DNA from: Nostoc sp. CHAB 5834
GTDB lineage: Bacteria; Cyanobacteriota; Cyanobacteriia; Cyanobacteriales; Nostocaceae
Direction: 5' to 3'
Length of the DNA: 27,472 bases
NCBI GenBank assembly: GCA_020829485.1
Contig: JAIVFU010000084.1
Span: 1 to 27,472 of the forward strand
Every line of letters begins with the position of its first letter. The first letter of the stretch is position 1. A program made the position numbers and the translations under genes. The notes beneath the pieces were generated by a model. The model saw only the letters and a program-made list of their open reading frames with translations. It did no database searches and was not told where the DNA came from. Shown piece after piece: positions 1 to 7,573 of the stretch.

Positions 1-73
1 TTCTTAAAACTTGTCTATCTCCAACGTTGGATGATAATTATTTGTCAAAAAATGATGCTTCGACACAAGTTCT

Positions 74-271
74 CTATTTAAATAACAGAATTTTCTCTGA
101 TTTTTTTTCAAAATGAGAATTGCTGGAAATCGGGTCTTGACGTTGACATTTTTGCAGTTGTCTGGTGCAATCTTGACAGAATTCTTGCGAGGTTGCACGT
201 TGGCACAGAGGACAATGGGATTGGAGAAAAAGATTGAGTAAGCCTGTAAGATTTTTAATCCAAGTGTGCAT
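74..271 (-). pseudogene. comF: comF N-terminal fragment (truncated ComF-family protein)
   Basis: The first ~48 residues read as the N-terminus of a ComF-family phosphoribosyltransferase-like protein. They begin MHTWIKNLTGLL and carry a four-cysteine zinc-ribbon pattern, CPLC at about residues 20-23 and CQDC at about 32-35. A full ComF is about 220-240 residues and has a PRPP-binding loop. Here the similarity stops after about residue 50; a lysine-rich tail without family features follows and the frame ends at residue 65. ComF proteins act in DNA uptake in naturally competent bacteria. The start is the ATG at 271-269. The remaining 73 bases before the window edge do not restore the frame, so this is a gene remnant or a gene interrupted near the edge. 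The family call rests on remembered family features. Confidence 0.6.
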
Positions 272-286
272 TTAGGGTTGTCCTTT

Positions 287-314
287 GTCATTAGTCATTA
301 GTCATTAGTCATTA
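287..314. repeat. Heptamer tandem repeat (GTCATTA x4)
   Basis: Four exact tandem copies of the seven-base unit GTCATTA lie between the comF remnant and the GNAT gene and touch the 3' end of the latter. Short tandemly repeated heptamers (STRRs) are typical of heterocystous cyanobacteria. Confidence 0.85.
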
Positions 315-806
315 GTGTTTGACCAATGACTTAACATACACGCGATCGCACCTTGTTGTTTTTACTCCCGTTGCTGGAGTGTAGCCGTTGCTTTCATAGA
401 GCTTGACTGCTTCTACTAAAACGCTGGCGGTTTCAATCCAAATTTGCTCAAAACCACGCTCTGCGATCGCTGCTTCTAGCTGTTGTAACAAATATTTCCC
501 TAATCCTAAACCCCTAATGCTCGGCAAAAGATACATTTTGCGGATTTCTACAGCTTTTTCGCCTCGTTGTATGGGATAGTATGCTCCAGTACCTACTAAC
601 TGGCTTTGGTGTTCAATTACCCAAAACTCTCCCCCAGTGGCTAAATAATATTCCTCTACTCGCAGCACATCTTGGTCAGCGCCCTTTGGTTCCCAACCCA
701 GACCGTATTCTGATAATACATAACTGATGACTTCGGCGGCTCTTGTGCGATCGCTTTTCACCCAATCACGAATTAAAAAATCTTGATAATAGTTTTTCAT
801 TACCAT
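312..806 (-). CDS. GNAT family N-acetyltransferase
   Basis: This 164-residue protein has the length and layout of a single-domain GNAT acetyltransferase, which moves an acetyl group from acetyl-CoA to an amine. The acetyl-CoA loop (motif A) is visible as RKMYLLPSIRGLGLGKYLL at about residues 89-107, with the R-G-x-G-x-G pyrophosphate-binding turn. A C-terminal segment with VKLYESNGY near residue 135 is the usual motif B region. The substrate cannot be told from sequence. Two ATG codons (806 and 800) are possible starts and neither has a clear Shine-Dalgarno site. The gene stands alone, with the comF remnant downstream on the same strand behind a heptamer repeat. It is likely soluble; no signal peptide or membrane segment is seen. 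Confidence 0.88.
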   Translation of the reverse strand: MVMKNYYQDFLIRDWVKSDRTRAAEVISYVLSEYGLGWEPKGADQDVLRVEEYYLATGGEFWVIEHQSQLVGTGAYYPIQRGEKAVEIRKMYLLPSIRGLGLGKYLLQQLEAAIAERGFEQIWIETASVLVEAVKLYESNGYTPATGVKTTRCDRVYVKSLVKH

Positions 807-918
807 TTGCTGGGCAAGTTTACACAGAAAATTTTCCTGGTTCTATATCCCAATTTACTCAGCAAATAGCAATTCTTGCAGAGTCAATTTCAGGCGATAC
901 TCTCAAGGTGCCAATGAA

Positions 919-959
919 AAGACTTGGGGAGAGGAATTATCTTCCCCTCCCCAAGTCTT
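919..959. repeat. 18-bp stem hairpin
   Basis: AAGACTTGGGGAGAGGAA (919-936) pairs with 942-959 with one mismatch across a five-base loop. It could form a strong cruciform or RNA hairpin. On the minus strand it is followed by TTCATTGG and on the plus strand by CTTACC, so neither side has a good U-tract and a terminator role is uncertain. Between 807 and 918 there is no clear gene. Confidence 0.7.
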
Positions 960-983
960 CTTACCAAGGATAATTCAACGATA

Positions 984-1294
984 TATAGCGCTTCTCGAAT
1001 GGAAGCAATACATAATAGGGCACAGCAATGCTCATAGGTGTCAACTTAAGTTCAAACGCTTATCCCACAGGCGTTTTACCCCCCTTAATCCCCCCTTTCT
1101 AAGGGGGGAAAAAAGAAATCCAGTTCCCTCCCCAATGCATCGGGGAGGGTTAGGGTGGGGTGACGCGGTGAGTGATGGAAAGCCAGAGAACTGAATATCA
1201 CGTCTCGACAAGGGTTTCACGTTAAGTTGACACCCATGAGCAATGCTGTGCCCCTACAAATGATCTGTATTCTATGCAATTGAGAACCGCCATA
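984..1294. mobile_element. Nested MITE-like element, copy 1 (inner 1018-1253)
   Basis: The inner element at 1018-1253 (236 bp) has 32-bp terminal inverted repeats with two mismatches: GGGCACAGCAATGCTCAT at 1018 and its complement ending at 1253. The core contains a GC-rich palindrome (CCCTCCCC...GGGGAGGG) and a CCCCCCTTAATCCCCCC tract. Outside it lies a second inverted pair, TATAGCGCTTCTC (984-996) against GAGAACCGCCATA (1282-1294), 11 of 13 matching. No transposase is encoded. A second copy in the opposite orientation lies at 22286-22607, so this is a dispersed non-autonomous element. Confidence 0.8.
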
Positions 1295-1333
1295 GTAGCG
1301 ATGCCTGCGGCGGGCTATGACGCTCGTTCGCCC

Positions 1334-1418
1334 TTAGCGTCTCCCTTTGGGAGATGACTCGCTTGCCGCCGACGCTATGGGCGGCATCGTCTCCCCGAAT
1401 CCCAAAGGGAGAGGCTAA
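1334..1418. repeat. Large imperfect palindrome within a GC-rich repeat cluster
   Basis: TTAGCGTCTCCCTTTGGGA (1334-1352) pairs with 1400-1418 at 18 of 19 positions. A smaller inner stem, GCCGCC against GGCGGC, lies between them. The wider stretch 1290-1545 is rich in pieces such as GTCTCC, GGGAGA and GTTCGC, typical of the small dispersed palindromic repeats of Nostoc genomes. Reading frames through it on both strands are low in complexity and I do not consider them genes. Confidence 0.7.
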
Positions 1419-1556
1419 CGCCTGCCGTAGGATGCCCGTTCGCGTAAGCGTCTCCTTTAGGAAAAGGGCTGTAGGGAGAAGACTCGTTACCACAACTCTT
1501 GGAGACGCACTCGCGTTCGCTATCGGCGTAGCTGACATTGATATTACGACTTGATA

Positions 1557-2864
1557 TTAGCCTCTATGACTTGTCCAAGGCCCCCAAATTGCGAAAGTAA
1601 TACCAGGAGTTTGGATGTTGACAAATAAAGTTTTACCATCAGGTGAGAAGCAAGCACCAGCGAACTCGTTTGTATTCAGAGCATTACGCGCGAATTGATA
1701 AAGTTCTCCTTTGGGAGTAACACCTACTAAGAACTGCTGATCATCTCCATCTTCACAAAGAATGAGATCGCCGTAAGGTGAAACAACTATGTTATCTGGA
1801 TTTTCCAGTTCCGCAGCAGATGTAGACTCTACAAACAGTTCAATTGTCTCTTTAGCCGGAATATAGCGCCAGACTTGGCCAAGCCCTAAAGCACCACCAC
1901 TTGTGCAGCAAAAATAAAATTCACCGTTACCGTACCAGATACCTTCCCCACGAGCAAACTGGGCTGCTCCTTTTGCGAAACCTTCTACTCGTACAGTATC
2001 TTCAAGGGGATTTGGCTCAGTAATCGTCACCCATTCCACTTTCATCGGCTTCCGCTTGGGGAAATTCTCAAAGGTTTGTGCTTGAAAAATATCTTTGAAT
2101 TTTAAGGCTTGAAGAGTGCCTCCTTCTTTTAACTTGCCACGTACTTTTGGGATAAAACGGTAGAAGAGACTATCTCCCGTATCTTCAGTTTCATAGACAA
2201 TACCTGTTTTGGGGTCTACAGCAACAGCTTCATGGTTAAATCTTCCCATAGCTATTAGAGGTTCAGGCTTTACAGCAGTAGTGGTACTAGCTGGAACTTC
2301 AAAGTTATAGCCGTGGAACTTCGAGACATAGTTTCTATCGCCTAACGGAAACGAAGTAGGAGTGGAGGTGTTTTCTTCACAACTAATCCATGAACCCCAA
2401 GGAGTTAGTCCACCTGCACAGTTACGATAGGTTCCACTTAGAGAAGTGAAGTGTTTGATTAGTTGGCGATCGCGTCCAACAACCAAATTTGTTGTGCCAC
2501 CTTTGCAAAATGGATCGTAGGGATTTGTACCCTGAACTTGTGTCTCAGATGTAGGGCTAAGTTCGTGATTGCGAACCAGAATAACTGTATTTCTGGGGCC
2601 GGGAAAAGCCGCCATGCCATCATGACCACCAGGCACTTTAGTGCCATCGTTCATGAGTTCATCTGTTAGAGAAAAAGTTCGATACTGAAATCCGGCTGGT
2701 AAATCTAATAAGCCATTGGGATCTGGTACAAGTGGCCCATATCCTTTACCTAATTTTCGACCAAAAGCTTGTCTGGAAAGAAGACCTTCCATAGGAGACA
2801 CCATCAAGGTGCCGACAGCAGTTGTACCTGCTACTGCAAAGAATTTACGTCTTGAGAATGTCAT
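1557..2864 (-). CDS. PhoX-type (DUF839) phosphatase, Tat-exported
   Basis: This 435-residue protein starts MTFSRRKFFAVAG, a twin-arginine (Tat) signal with R5-R6 followed by a hydrophobic stretch and a likely cleavage region near residue 35, so it should be exported folded. The body matches the PhoX/DUF839 family: VRNHELSP at about residue 97, GGLTPWGSWISCEEN at about 150-164 (the family's metal-site region with Cys and Glu-Glu), GRFNHEAV at about 207, EDTGDSLFYRF near 227 and LCEDGDD near 370. Characterised PhoX enzymes are Ca/Fe phosphomonoesterases that release phosphate from organic esters in the periplasm. They are often longer (over 600 residues); shorter relatives like this one are common in cyanobacteria and their activity is less certain. 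One match to the cyanobacterial Pho-box half-site pattern (YTTAAYYW, CTTAACTA on the minus strand at 2879-2886) lies 15 bp upstream of the start, but without clear tandem partners, so phosphate control is only a possibility. Confidence 0.85.
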   Translation of the reverse strand: MTFSRRKFFAVAGTTAVGTLMVSPMEGLLSRQAFGRKLGKGYGPLVPDPNGLLDLPAGFQYRTFSLTDELMNDGTKVPGGHDGMAAFPGPRNTVILVRNHELSPTSETQVQGTNPYDPFCKGGTTNLVVGRDRQLIKHFTSLSGTYRNCAGGLTPWGSWISCEENTSTPTSFPLGDRNYVSKFHGYNFEVPASTTTAVKPEPLIAMGRFNHEAVAVDPKTGIVYETEDTGDSLFYRFIPKVRGKLKEGGTLQALKFKDIFQAQTFENFPKRKPMKVEWVTITEPNPLEDTVRVEGFAKGAAQFARGEGIWYGNGEFYFCCTSGGALGLGQVWRYIPAKETIELFVESTSAAELENPDNIVVSPYGDLILCEDGDDQQFLVGVTPKGELYQFARNALNTNEFAGACFSPDGKTLFVNIQTPGITFAIWGPWTSHRG

Positions 2865-3113
2865 GAGGATGGTTTGGTTAGTTAAGATAATGCTGAATAA
2901 AAAATATGTTATTTTGATTAATTTTGGGTAATGCTTTATTTAATTTAGGGTTAGTCAATATTAATAATTTTTAATTTGGAGCGTTCGCCCTTGGCATCTC
3001 TAAGAGTTGCGACTTGACCTTCGCCTTGCGGTACTAGCCTGATTAGAACTGTAAGTGAAGTTTATTCTAGCTTTTATGTGCAATAAGTAAGTGGGCAATA
3101 ATAAATCAAACTT

Positions 3114-3218
3114 AGGACTTACGCAAACTCTACGATTCTTGGCGTTCTTCTTTTCGAGACGCGAAGCGCGATGGCGGTTCGAGAAATTAAGCTTTTTAGC
3201 ACTTTTTGCGTAAGTCCT
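3114..3218. mobile_element. 105-bp MITE with AGGACTTACGCAAA ends
   Basis: AGGACTTACGCAAA (3114-3127) is repeated exactly and inverted at 3205-3218. If the element starts at GGACTT, both sides show a TA dinucleotide, as expected for a TA target duplication. The inside holds CGAGACGCGAAGCGCG-type palindromic sequence and no coding frame. It sits between PhoX and the VOC/miaE operon. The rest of the gap (2865-3113) is AT-rich and holds nothing else I recognise. Confidence 0.75.
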
Positions 3219-3236
3219 AAAACTAACAGCGAACTT

Positions 3237-3641
3237 TTAACTGACAATTCCTAGATTGTTGTAGATTTCGATGAGGTTGCCATCAGGATCGCGAAAATGA
3301 GCTGTGCGGATTCCCCAGTCGGGGCGATCTTGTGGTGGAGTTACAACGATCGCATTCTGATCTTTTACTTGCTCATAGACCTCATCCACGTTATCGACTG
3401 CGAAAATCAAGACAATTTTATCTCGATTGGCAATGTATGAAGGTTGTTCAATTCTGGGGACTACTTCAGCCATTAATTCTTTTTTGAACAAACCCAGCTT
3501 AAGATATCCGGTATTAAACTCAGCATATCCGCTATCTTCATCGCCCCAATCGACATCAAATTTCAGCAGATCCCGGTAGAACAGAAAAGAATCTTTGTAG
3601 TTGGAGACAAGCAGTCTCAGGTGTGTTAACTGAAGCTTCAT
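3237..3641 (-). CDS. VOC family (glyoxalase/bleomycin-resistance fold) protein
   Basis: This 134-residue protein fits a single VOC (vicinal oxygen chelate) module pair. The N-terminal half has THLRLLVSNYKDSFLFYRD (residues 6-24), the usual first strand and helix with a candidate metal-ligand His7. The C-terminal half ends with HFRDPDGNLIEIYN (about residues 115-128), the family's typical DPDGNxIE signature. Family members include glyoxalases, dioxygenases and resistance proteins; the substrate here cannot be given. The ATG at 3641 has AAGG a short distance upstream. It lies 18 bp downstream of miaE on the same strand, so the two are probably co-transcribed, although no functional link is known. 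A second VOC protein of the window (25500-25883) is a different subfamily. Confidence 0.85.
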   Translation of the reverse strand: MKLQLTHLRLLVSNYKDSFLFYRDLLKFDVDWGDEDSGYAEFNTGYLKLGLFKKELMAEVVPRIEQPSYIANRDKIVLIFAVDNVDEVYEQVKDQNAIVVTPPQDRPDWGIRTAHFRDPDGNLIEIYNNLGIVS

Positions 3642-3659
3642 ATCTGTTACCTTAGTCTA

Positions 3660-4268
3660 CTAACTGTGAATTCTAGGTTCTGGGTGCAAAGTCGCCAGCA
3701 ACTCACTTTCGACAATTGCTAATTCATCAAGCCGTTGCATGACAATTTCTTTGTCGAAGTAAGTAGCAGCTAATACCCAATATATACCGTAGTGACGCGC
3801 TTCGGATGCCATTAGTCCACGATAAAATTTTGCTAACTCTGGTTCTGGACAGTGAGCAGCTAATAGTCCCAGGCGTTCGTGAGAGCGAGCTTCTATTAAA
3901 CCAGTGACTAGTAAGGAATCCAGAAATCGCTCAGGTTCTTTGGGGCGGACTGTAGCTTTTAAACCCGCGCCGTAGGGAGGCGGTGGTAAGGGAGCTAGGG
4001 GAATATTCCGGCGTTCTAACCATTGGTTAACTAGCTCAAAGTGTTCTAGTTCTTCGCGGGCGATCGCAGTTAATTCCCGAACCATTTTAGTATTAGAAGG
4101 GTAGCGAAACATCATGTTCAAGGCTACGCCTGCCGCTTTGCGTTCACAGTGTGAGTGGTCGAGTAAGATGATATCTAAATTAGCGATCGCTTGTTCAACC
4201 CAAGCAGAGCTAGTGGGTTGTTTTAGAACGTTGATAGTCGGTAACTGAGTAAGCACAGAGTCAATCAA
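3660..4268 (-). CDS. miaE: tRNA-(ms2io6A)-hydroxylase MiaE
   Basis: The 202-residue protein matches MiaE, a non-haem di-iron monooxygenase that hydroxylates the isopentenyl side chain of ms2i6A37 in tRNAs reading UNN codons. All expected di-iron ligands of the ferritin-like four-helix fold are present: E42 (DHSHCERKAA), E73-x-x-H76 (REELEH), E126 (GLIEARSHERL) and E156-x-x-H159 (SEARHYG). The length is normal for the family. It is the first gene of a probable two-gene operon with the VOC protein downstream. Its upstream region carries two heptamer arrays, GATTTTG (4275-4294) and CCCCCTG (4373-4414). The enzyme acts in the cytoplasm and needs oxygen, which fits a phototroph. Confidence 0.93.
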   Translation of the reverse strand: MIDSVLTQLPTINVLKQPTSSAWVEQAIANLDIILLDHSHCERKAAGVALNMMFRYPSNTKMVRELTAIAREELEHFELVNQWLERRNIPLAPLPPPPYGAGLKATVRPKEPERFLDSLLVTGLIEARSHERLGLLAAHCPEPELAKFYRGLMASEARHYGIYWVLAATYFDKEIVMQRLDELAIVESELLATLHPEPRIHS

Positions 4269-4274
4269 TTTTAG

Positions 4275-4294
4275 ATTTTGGATTTTGGATTTTG
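4275..4294. repeat. GATTTTG heptamer repeat
   Basis: About three tandem copies of GATTTTG lie directly upstream of miaE. The same motif appears in inverted form near 24497-24510 and 26717-26730. Confidence 0.7.
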
Positions 4295-4372
4295 GGTTTT
4301 TTCATAGTTTAAACTAACAGTCCACCAAAGAAACTTTGCGTGGTTTATCCTCAGAAAATCAACTTCTTTTCT

Positions 4373-4414
4373 CCCCCTGCCCCCTGCCCCCTGCCCCCTG
4401 CCCCCTGCCCCCTG
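4373..4414. repeat. CCCCCTG heptamer repeat (6 copies)
   Basis: Six exact copies of CCCCCTG separate miaE from the 3' end of the PAS protein gene. This STRR type is widespread between genes of heterocystous cyanobacteria and is likely to vary in copy number by slippage. Confidence 0.9.
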
Positions 4415-4420
4415 CCTTTT

Positions 4421-5521
4421 TTAATCCTGCTGCCGCCGTTCCTCCATTCCTTGAGTAGAAATCATACTACTGACACTCTCTACATCTACCATCATCAAAA
4501 CTGCTCCCTGCATTTTAATGCCAAGCAATGGAGTGATTGCCAGGTAACATTTTATTTGCCTACCCCGACGATTGGTAGCATCGAGGATCATTTCTTGAAA
4601 CTGTTTTTTTCCCGATAGGGAGTCGCGGATGGCCAATCGCAACTGCTCGACGGGTAGGCCAATGTCTAGGCTGAAGATAGATTTTCCTAAAACTTCATCA
4701 GTTCGCAAGCCCCATAAATCTTCTACCATGTAATTCCAAATTGAGACGTTAAAGCTGCTATCAATTACTACTATTCCAGCTTGGAAACTTCTGAGAATAG
4801 AGATAAGGAAAATATTAGTGCGATTCAGTTCTGTGGTGCGATCGCTCAACTCGCTATTAATTGTCTGTAATTCTTCATTAGTAGATTGTAATTCTTCATT
4901 CATCGTCTCCAATTCTTCGTTGGTAGATTGGAGTTCTTCGTTAGTGGTTTCTAATTCTTCATTGGTGGATTGGAGTTCTTCGTTGGAAGTTTCTAATTCT
5001 TGTCTGGAGCGTTGCAGCGCTTCTTGGAGTTTAATGTAACGGGTGACATCATGAAAAGCTATGCTAACGCCTAAGAAACTGGTATCGGTATCTTGCAAAG
5101 GCGTAATCCGCACATCCAGATGTTGGGTTTCTGTGTTGGATAAATAGCGCTCTACATTTGTCAGGGTGATGGGGCGGCGTTCATTATAAGCCCGTTCAAT
5201 TAGCGATCGCAACTCAATTGGTCGATAAGAAAGTTCCAGATCCTGAAAGGGACGAGCTAAATCTCTGGGGGAAAGGGCAAACAAATTCCGCGCCTGCTCG
5301 TTCACCAGTACCAGAATGCCATTGATATCAATAACTACTTGAGCGATTGGTGCTGTGTCAAAACCTATATCTCGTAACCGGAGGTGTGGAGACAAACGGC
5401 TGCTAGATTCTTCATCTACTAAATTTGCCATAACTAAGAGGCGATTGCGGATATTCACCTGCGATATCTTAGTAAATATCCGGTTTTTTAAGTCTAGTGG
5501 CGTAAACAGACTCGAATGCAT
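4421..5521 (-). CDS. PAS - coiled-coil - PAS sensor protein without output domain
   Basis: The protein is 366 residues from the ATG at 5521. A first PAS domain covers about residues 46-160 (DTAPIAQVVIDINGILVLVNEQA, ending VSIAFHDVTRYIKLQEAL). A perfect heptad run follows at about 170-225, with SNEELQSTNEELETTNEEL-type repeats, a strong parallel coiled coil. A second PAS lies at about 235-350 (AGIVVIDSSFNVSIWNYMVEDLWGL, then FQEMILDATNRRGRQIKCY). This heptad linker is well known from CheB-CheR-PAS chemotaxis fusions and cyanobacterial histidine kinases, but here no kinase, methyltransferase or cyclase domain follows. It may be a stand-alone signalling scaffold or what is left of a larger fusion. 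A TTG just upstream could add one residue. The ATG overlaps the stop of a small upstream ORF as TGATG, suggesting coupling. Confidence 0.85.
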   Translation of the reverse strand: MHSSLFTPLDLKNRIFTKISQVNIRNRLLVMANLVDEESSSRLSPHLRLRDIGFDTAPIAQVVIDINGILVLVNEQARNLFALSPRDLARPFQDLELSYRPIELRSLIERAYNERRPITLTNVERYLSNTETQHLDVRITPLQDTDTSFLGVSIAFHDVTRYIKLQEALQRSRQELETSNEELQSTNEELETTNEELQSTNEELETMNEELQSTNEELQTINSELSDRTTELNRTNIFLISILRSFQAGIVVIDSSFNVSIWNYMVEDLWGLRTDEVLGKSIFSLDIGLPVEQLRLAIRDSLSGKKQFQEMILDATNRRGRQIKCYLAITPLLGIKMQGAVLMMVDVESVSSMISTQGMEERRQQD

Positions 5522-5709
5522 CAAGGTGGCAAAATCGGCGACAGTATTGCTACGGTTGGGCGACGTAGCAAAGCCTCAGTATCTCGCAGCAATTCTAATG
5601 GTTTAGGAATAGTAGTTGGTTGAGCAAACTCTATGTTGTCTGTAGGAGTTGAGGCATTGGCTTTGCTTTCAAAATCCATAGTACGCTTCAGAAGAGCCAG
5701 GATATACAT
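5521..5709 (-). CDS. Small ORF upstream of the PAS gene, doubtful
   Basis: A 62-codon frame with an ATG at 5709 ends in the TGA that overlaps the ATG of the PAS gene (TGATG). The product (MDFESKANAST..., proline- and leucine-rich C-terminus) matches no family I know. The tight overlap argues for translation, either as a leader peptide coupled to the PAS protein or as the N-terminus of a longer protein split by a frameshift near 5525. An internal ATG at 5679 is an alternative start. The low-complexity composition leaves open that it is not coding. Confidence 0.35.
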   Translation of the reverse strand: MYILALLKRTMDFESKANASTPTDNIEFAQPTTIPKPLELLRDTEALLRRPTVAILSPILPP

Positions 5710-5755
5710 AGCCTAGCGAATCAGGAGACAAATACGCCAAAATAATTGTGAATTA

Positions 5756-7048
5756 TCAATTACCCTCGTCCATCTCTTTTAATGTAGCTAATGCCGACGG
5801 TGATAAGCGACTCAGATAGCGGAATATCCAGTATTTAAAGATAGTGTTTAAAATCACCGGAAATGTAGCGATAAAGAAAAATATTACATTTCTATTAGTC
5901 GGCAGTCCTAAATGTTCTACTAATCCTTCAAGAATAACCTCCCACCCCTCTGGTGAGTGAAATCCTACAAATATGTCTGTAGAGAGAATAATTAAAAAAG
6001 ACTTCGCACTATCGCTTAGTCCATAAACAATATTATCTAGAAAAGATTTAACAATCACAATTTCTTTTTTGCTTATGATGACAATTATACTAAAAGAAAT
6101 TAGTGAGATTAAATCAGCAAATACATTACTAATAGCACTAGTATGTTTTATGTGAAATTTCTCAGCTATCTCAATGGCTTTGTTTTTTATCTTTTCTTTT
6201 ATTAATTCTGAAGAAATTGGTGGCGCTTGATTTAGTAAATATTCAAACATCAGGCTTTGTTGATAATTATGTAATTCATGGAGAGCTTCTTTTTCCATAT
6301 CAGAATTAATAAAAATTTGATTTATATTGTTTTCTCTGCTTCTTGCTAATATGGGACATACTAAAAACTCTTTAGATAACTGCTGAGTTAAAAATGGTAC
6401 AATGATTAACGCTATTATAAATCTTAGGGCAATTCTTGTCCTATTTTTAGAAAATCGGTAATTTCTGACAAACTCTTCTTCTGTCTGCGGTGTAATATCT
6501 GCTTTGATTCTATTAAGTCTTTGACCCATTGACCTCGATAATAATCTAGTTTGATAAAATGGAGGTTTAGGTCGGATATTATTATTAATAATATTAGATG
6601 ATGGATTTTTGTTTATTTCGCTCTGGTTAATTTGTAGTGTTTGAGAAGTTGATAATAACGCCTTATTGCTAATTATTTCATTTTTTATAGCGTATTTCTC
6701 TACAACTTCATCAATAATTTTCAATTTTTCCAACAATACGGGATTAGAGAGATTTAAAATTTTGCGACTAAGCTGAAACTCTATAAGTCTTACTTTGATA
6801 GTAGTTAAATTTTTATCGAGGTATCCTTGCCAATAAGACATGACATTTTCAGTATAATTTACTGATTCTGAAGATATTTTCTTGCCTTCAAAATGTTCTA
6901 TCTCAATGTTTTTAATTCTCTGAGCTGCTTGTTGAGCTTCTAAGAGTGCCCTTTCTGGTGTATCTAAAAACCAAACGTTAAGCGATCGCAAATAATCTTT
7001 GAGATTTTGGCGAAGTAAATTTGCTGTTCTGGCGAAGGAATTTTTCAT
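5756..7048 (-). CDS. pxcA: Proton extrusion protein PxcA (CemA family)
   Basis: This 430-residue protein matches PxcA (formerly CotA), the cyanobacterial relative of chloroplast CemA. PxcA is needed for light-dependent proton extrusion and affects carbon uptake. The first ~200 residues are hydrophilic and helical (LDTPERALLEAQQAAQRIK near 28-46). Four membrane segments follow: about 210-226 (IALRFIIALIIVPFLTQQL), 315-333 (FADLISLISFSIIVII), 350-366 (AKSFLIILSTDIFVGF) and 398-420 (FFFIATFPVILNTIF). The C-terminal half has FHSPEGWEVILEGLVEHLG, a strongly conserved CemA/PxcA stretch. The protein should sit in the cytoplasmic membrane. The gene stands alone, with a 480-bp intergenic region upstream. 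It is noticeably AT-richer than its neighbours. Confidence 0.93.
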   Translation of the reverse strand: MKNSFARTANLLRQNLKDYLRSLNVWFLDTPERALLEAQQAAQRIKNIEIEHFEGKKISSESVNYTENVMSYWQGYLDKNLTTIKVRLIEFQLSRKILNLSNPVLLEKLKIIDEVVEKYAIKNEIISNKALLSTSQTLQINQSEINKNPSSNIINNNIRPKPPFYQTRLLSRSMGQRLNRIKADITPQTEEEFVRNYRFSKNRTRIALRFIIALIIVPFLTQQLSKEFLVCPILARSRENNINQIFINSDMEKEALHELHNYQQSLMFEYLLNQAPPISSELIKEKIKNKAIEIAEKFHIKHTSAISNVFADLISLISFSIIVIISKKEIVIVKSFLDNIVYGLSDSAKSFLIILSTDIFVGFHSPEGWEVILEGLVEHLGLPTNRNVIFFFIATFPVILNTIFKYWIFRYLSRLSPSALATLKEMDEGN

Positions 7049-7573
7049 TATATATGTATGATTCTCTATATAATGTGTATGAGAGTTATATAAGCATTAA
7101 AAACGGGTAACATTTAGTTTAAAATATTATTAATCATTACCCAACATGTAAAGGAATCTATCTGTCAATTATTTCTTGAAAGACTACTAAACTAATGTGA
7201 CACGAATCAAAATTACACTTTACAGCTTAATATAGCAAGCTTTCTAGAGACTCAGCCTGTTAAGATTTTTTAGCCTTATTTAGAAATATTGTCAAAAAAC
7301 TAAAATAGATATATCTTGAGTTAGTTTCAGTTAGCTTGTCTAACAAGTAGAATTCGAGGATTTTTGATTAAGTAGTCATTGGTCATTGGTGCATACTCCA
7401 TCCCTTGCGATGCCCTGAGCAAGTCGTTGGGATAGGGAGAGAGCAACTCTTGACAAATGACAAATGACTGTCCTTTGTTAAAAACTCGCCTTATGATGGT
7501 CTGATGCTATATCGGCACAAAATAAAAGTTGGTCACTAGAAGCAAAAAATTTGAACCAGAATTTATTGGCAAT
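7049..7573. other. Intergenic region between divergent pxcA and the glycosyltransferase
   Basis: This AT-rich spacer must contain the promoters of both divergent genes, but I cannot place convincing -35/-10 boxes. It contains short heptamer repeats, TCATTGG twice at about 7376-7389 and GACAAAT twice at 7452-7466. No further gene or RNA was recognised. Confidence 0.6.

Noticed and set aside
743..973. Plus-strand 76-codon frame overlapping the start of the GNAT gene
   Set aside because: Its first part is antisense to the GNAT gene and it ends in the 919-959 hairpin. The middle (QVYTENFPGSISQFTQQ) looks somewhat protein-like and could be a gene relic, but nothing supports a functional gene.
1272..1554. 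Open frames on both strands through the GC-rich repeat cluster
   Set aside because: They run through palindromic repeats, have biased composition and no ribosome site or family resemblance.
2879..2886. Full Pho box controlling the phosphatase gene
   Set aside because: Only a single half-site match (CTTAACTA on the minus strand), very close to the start codon and without tandem partners, so not listed as a regulatory feature.
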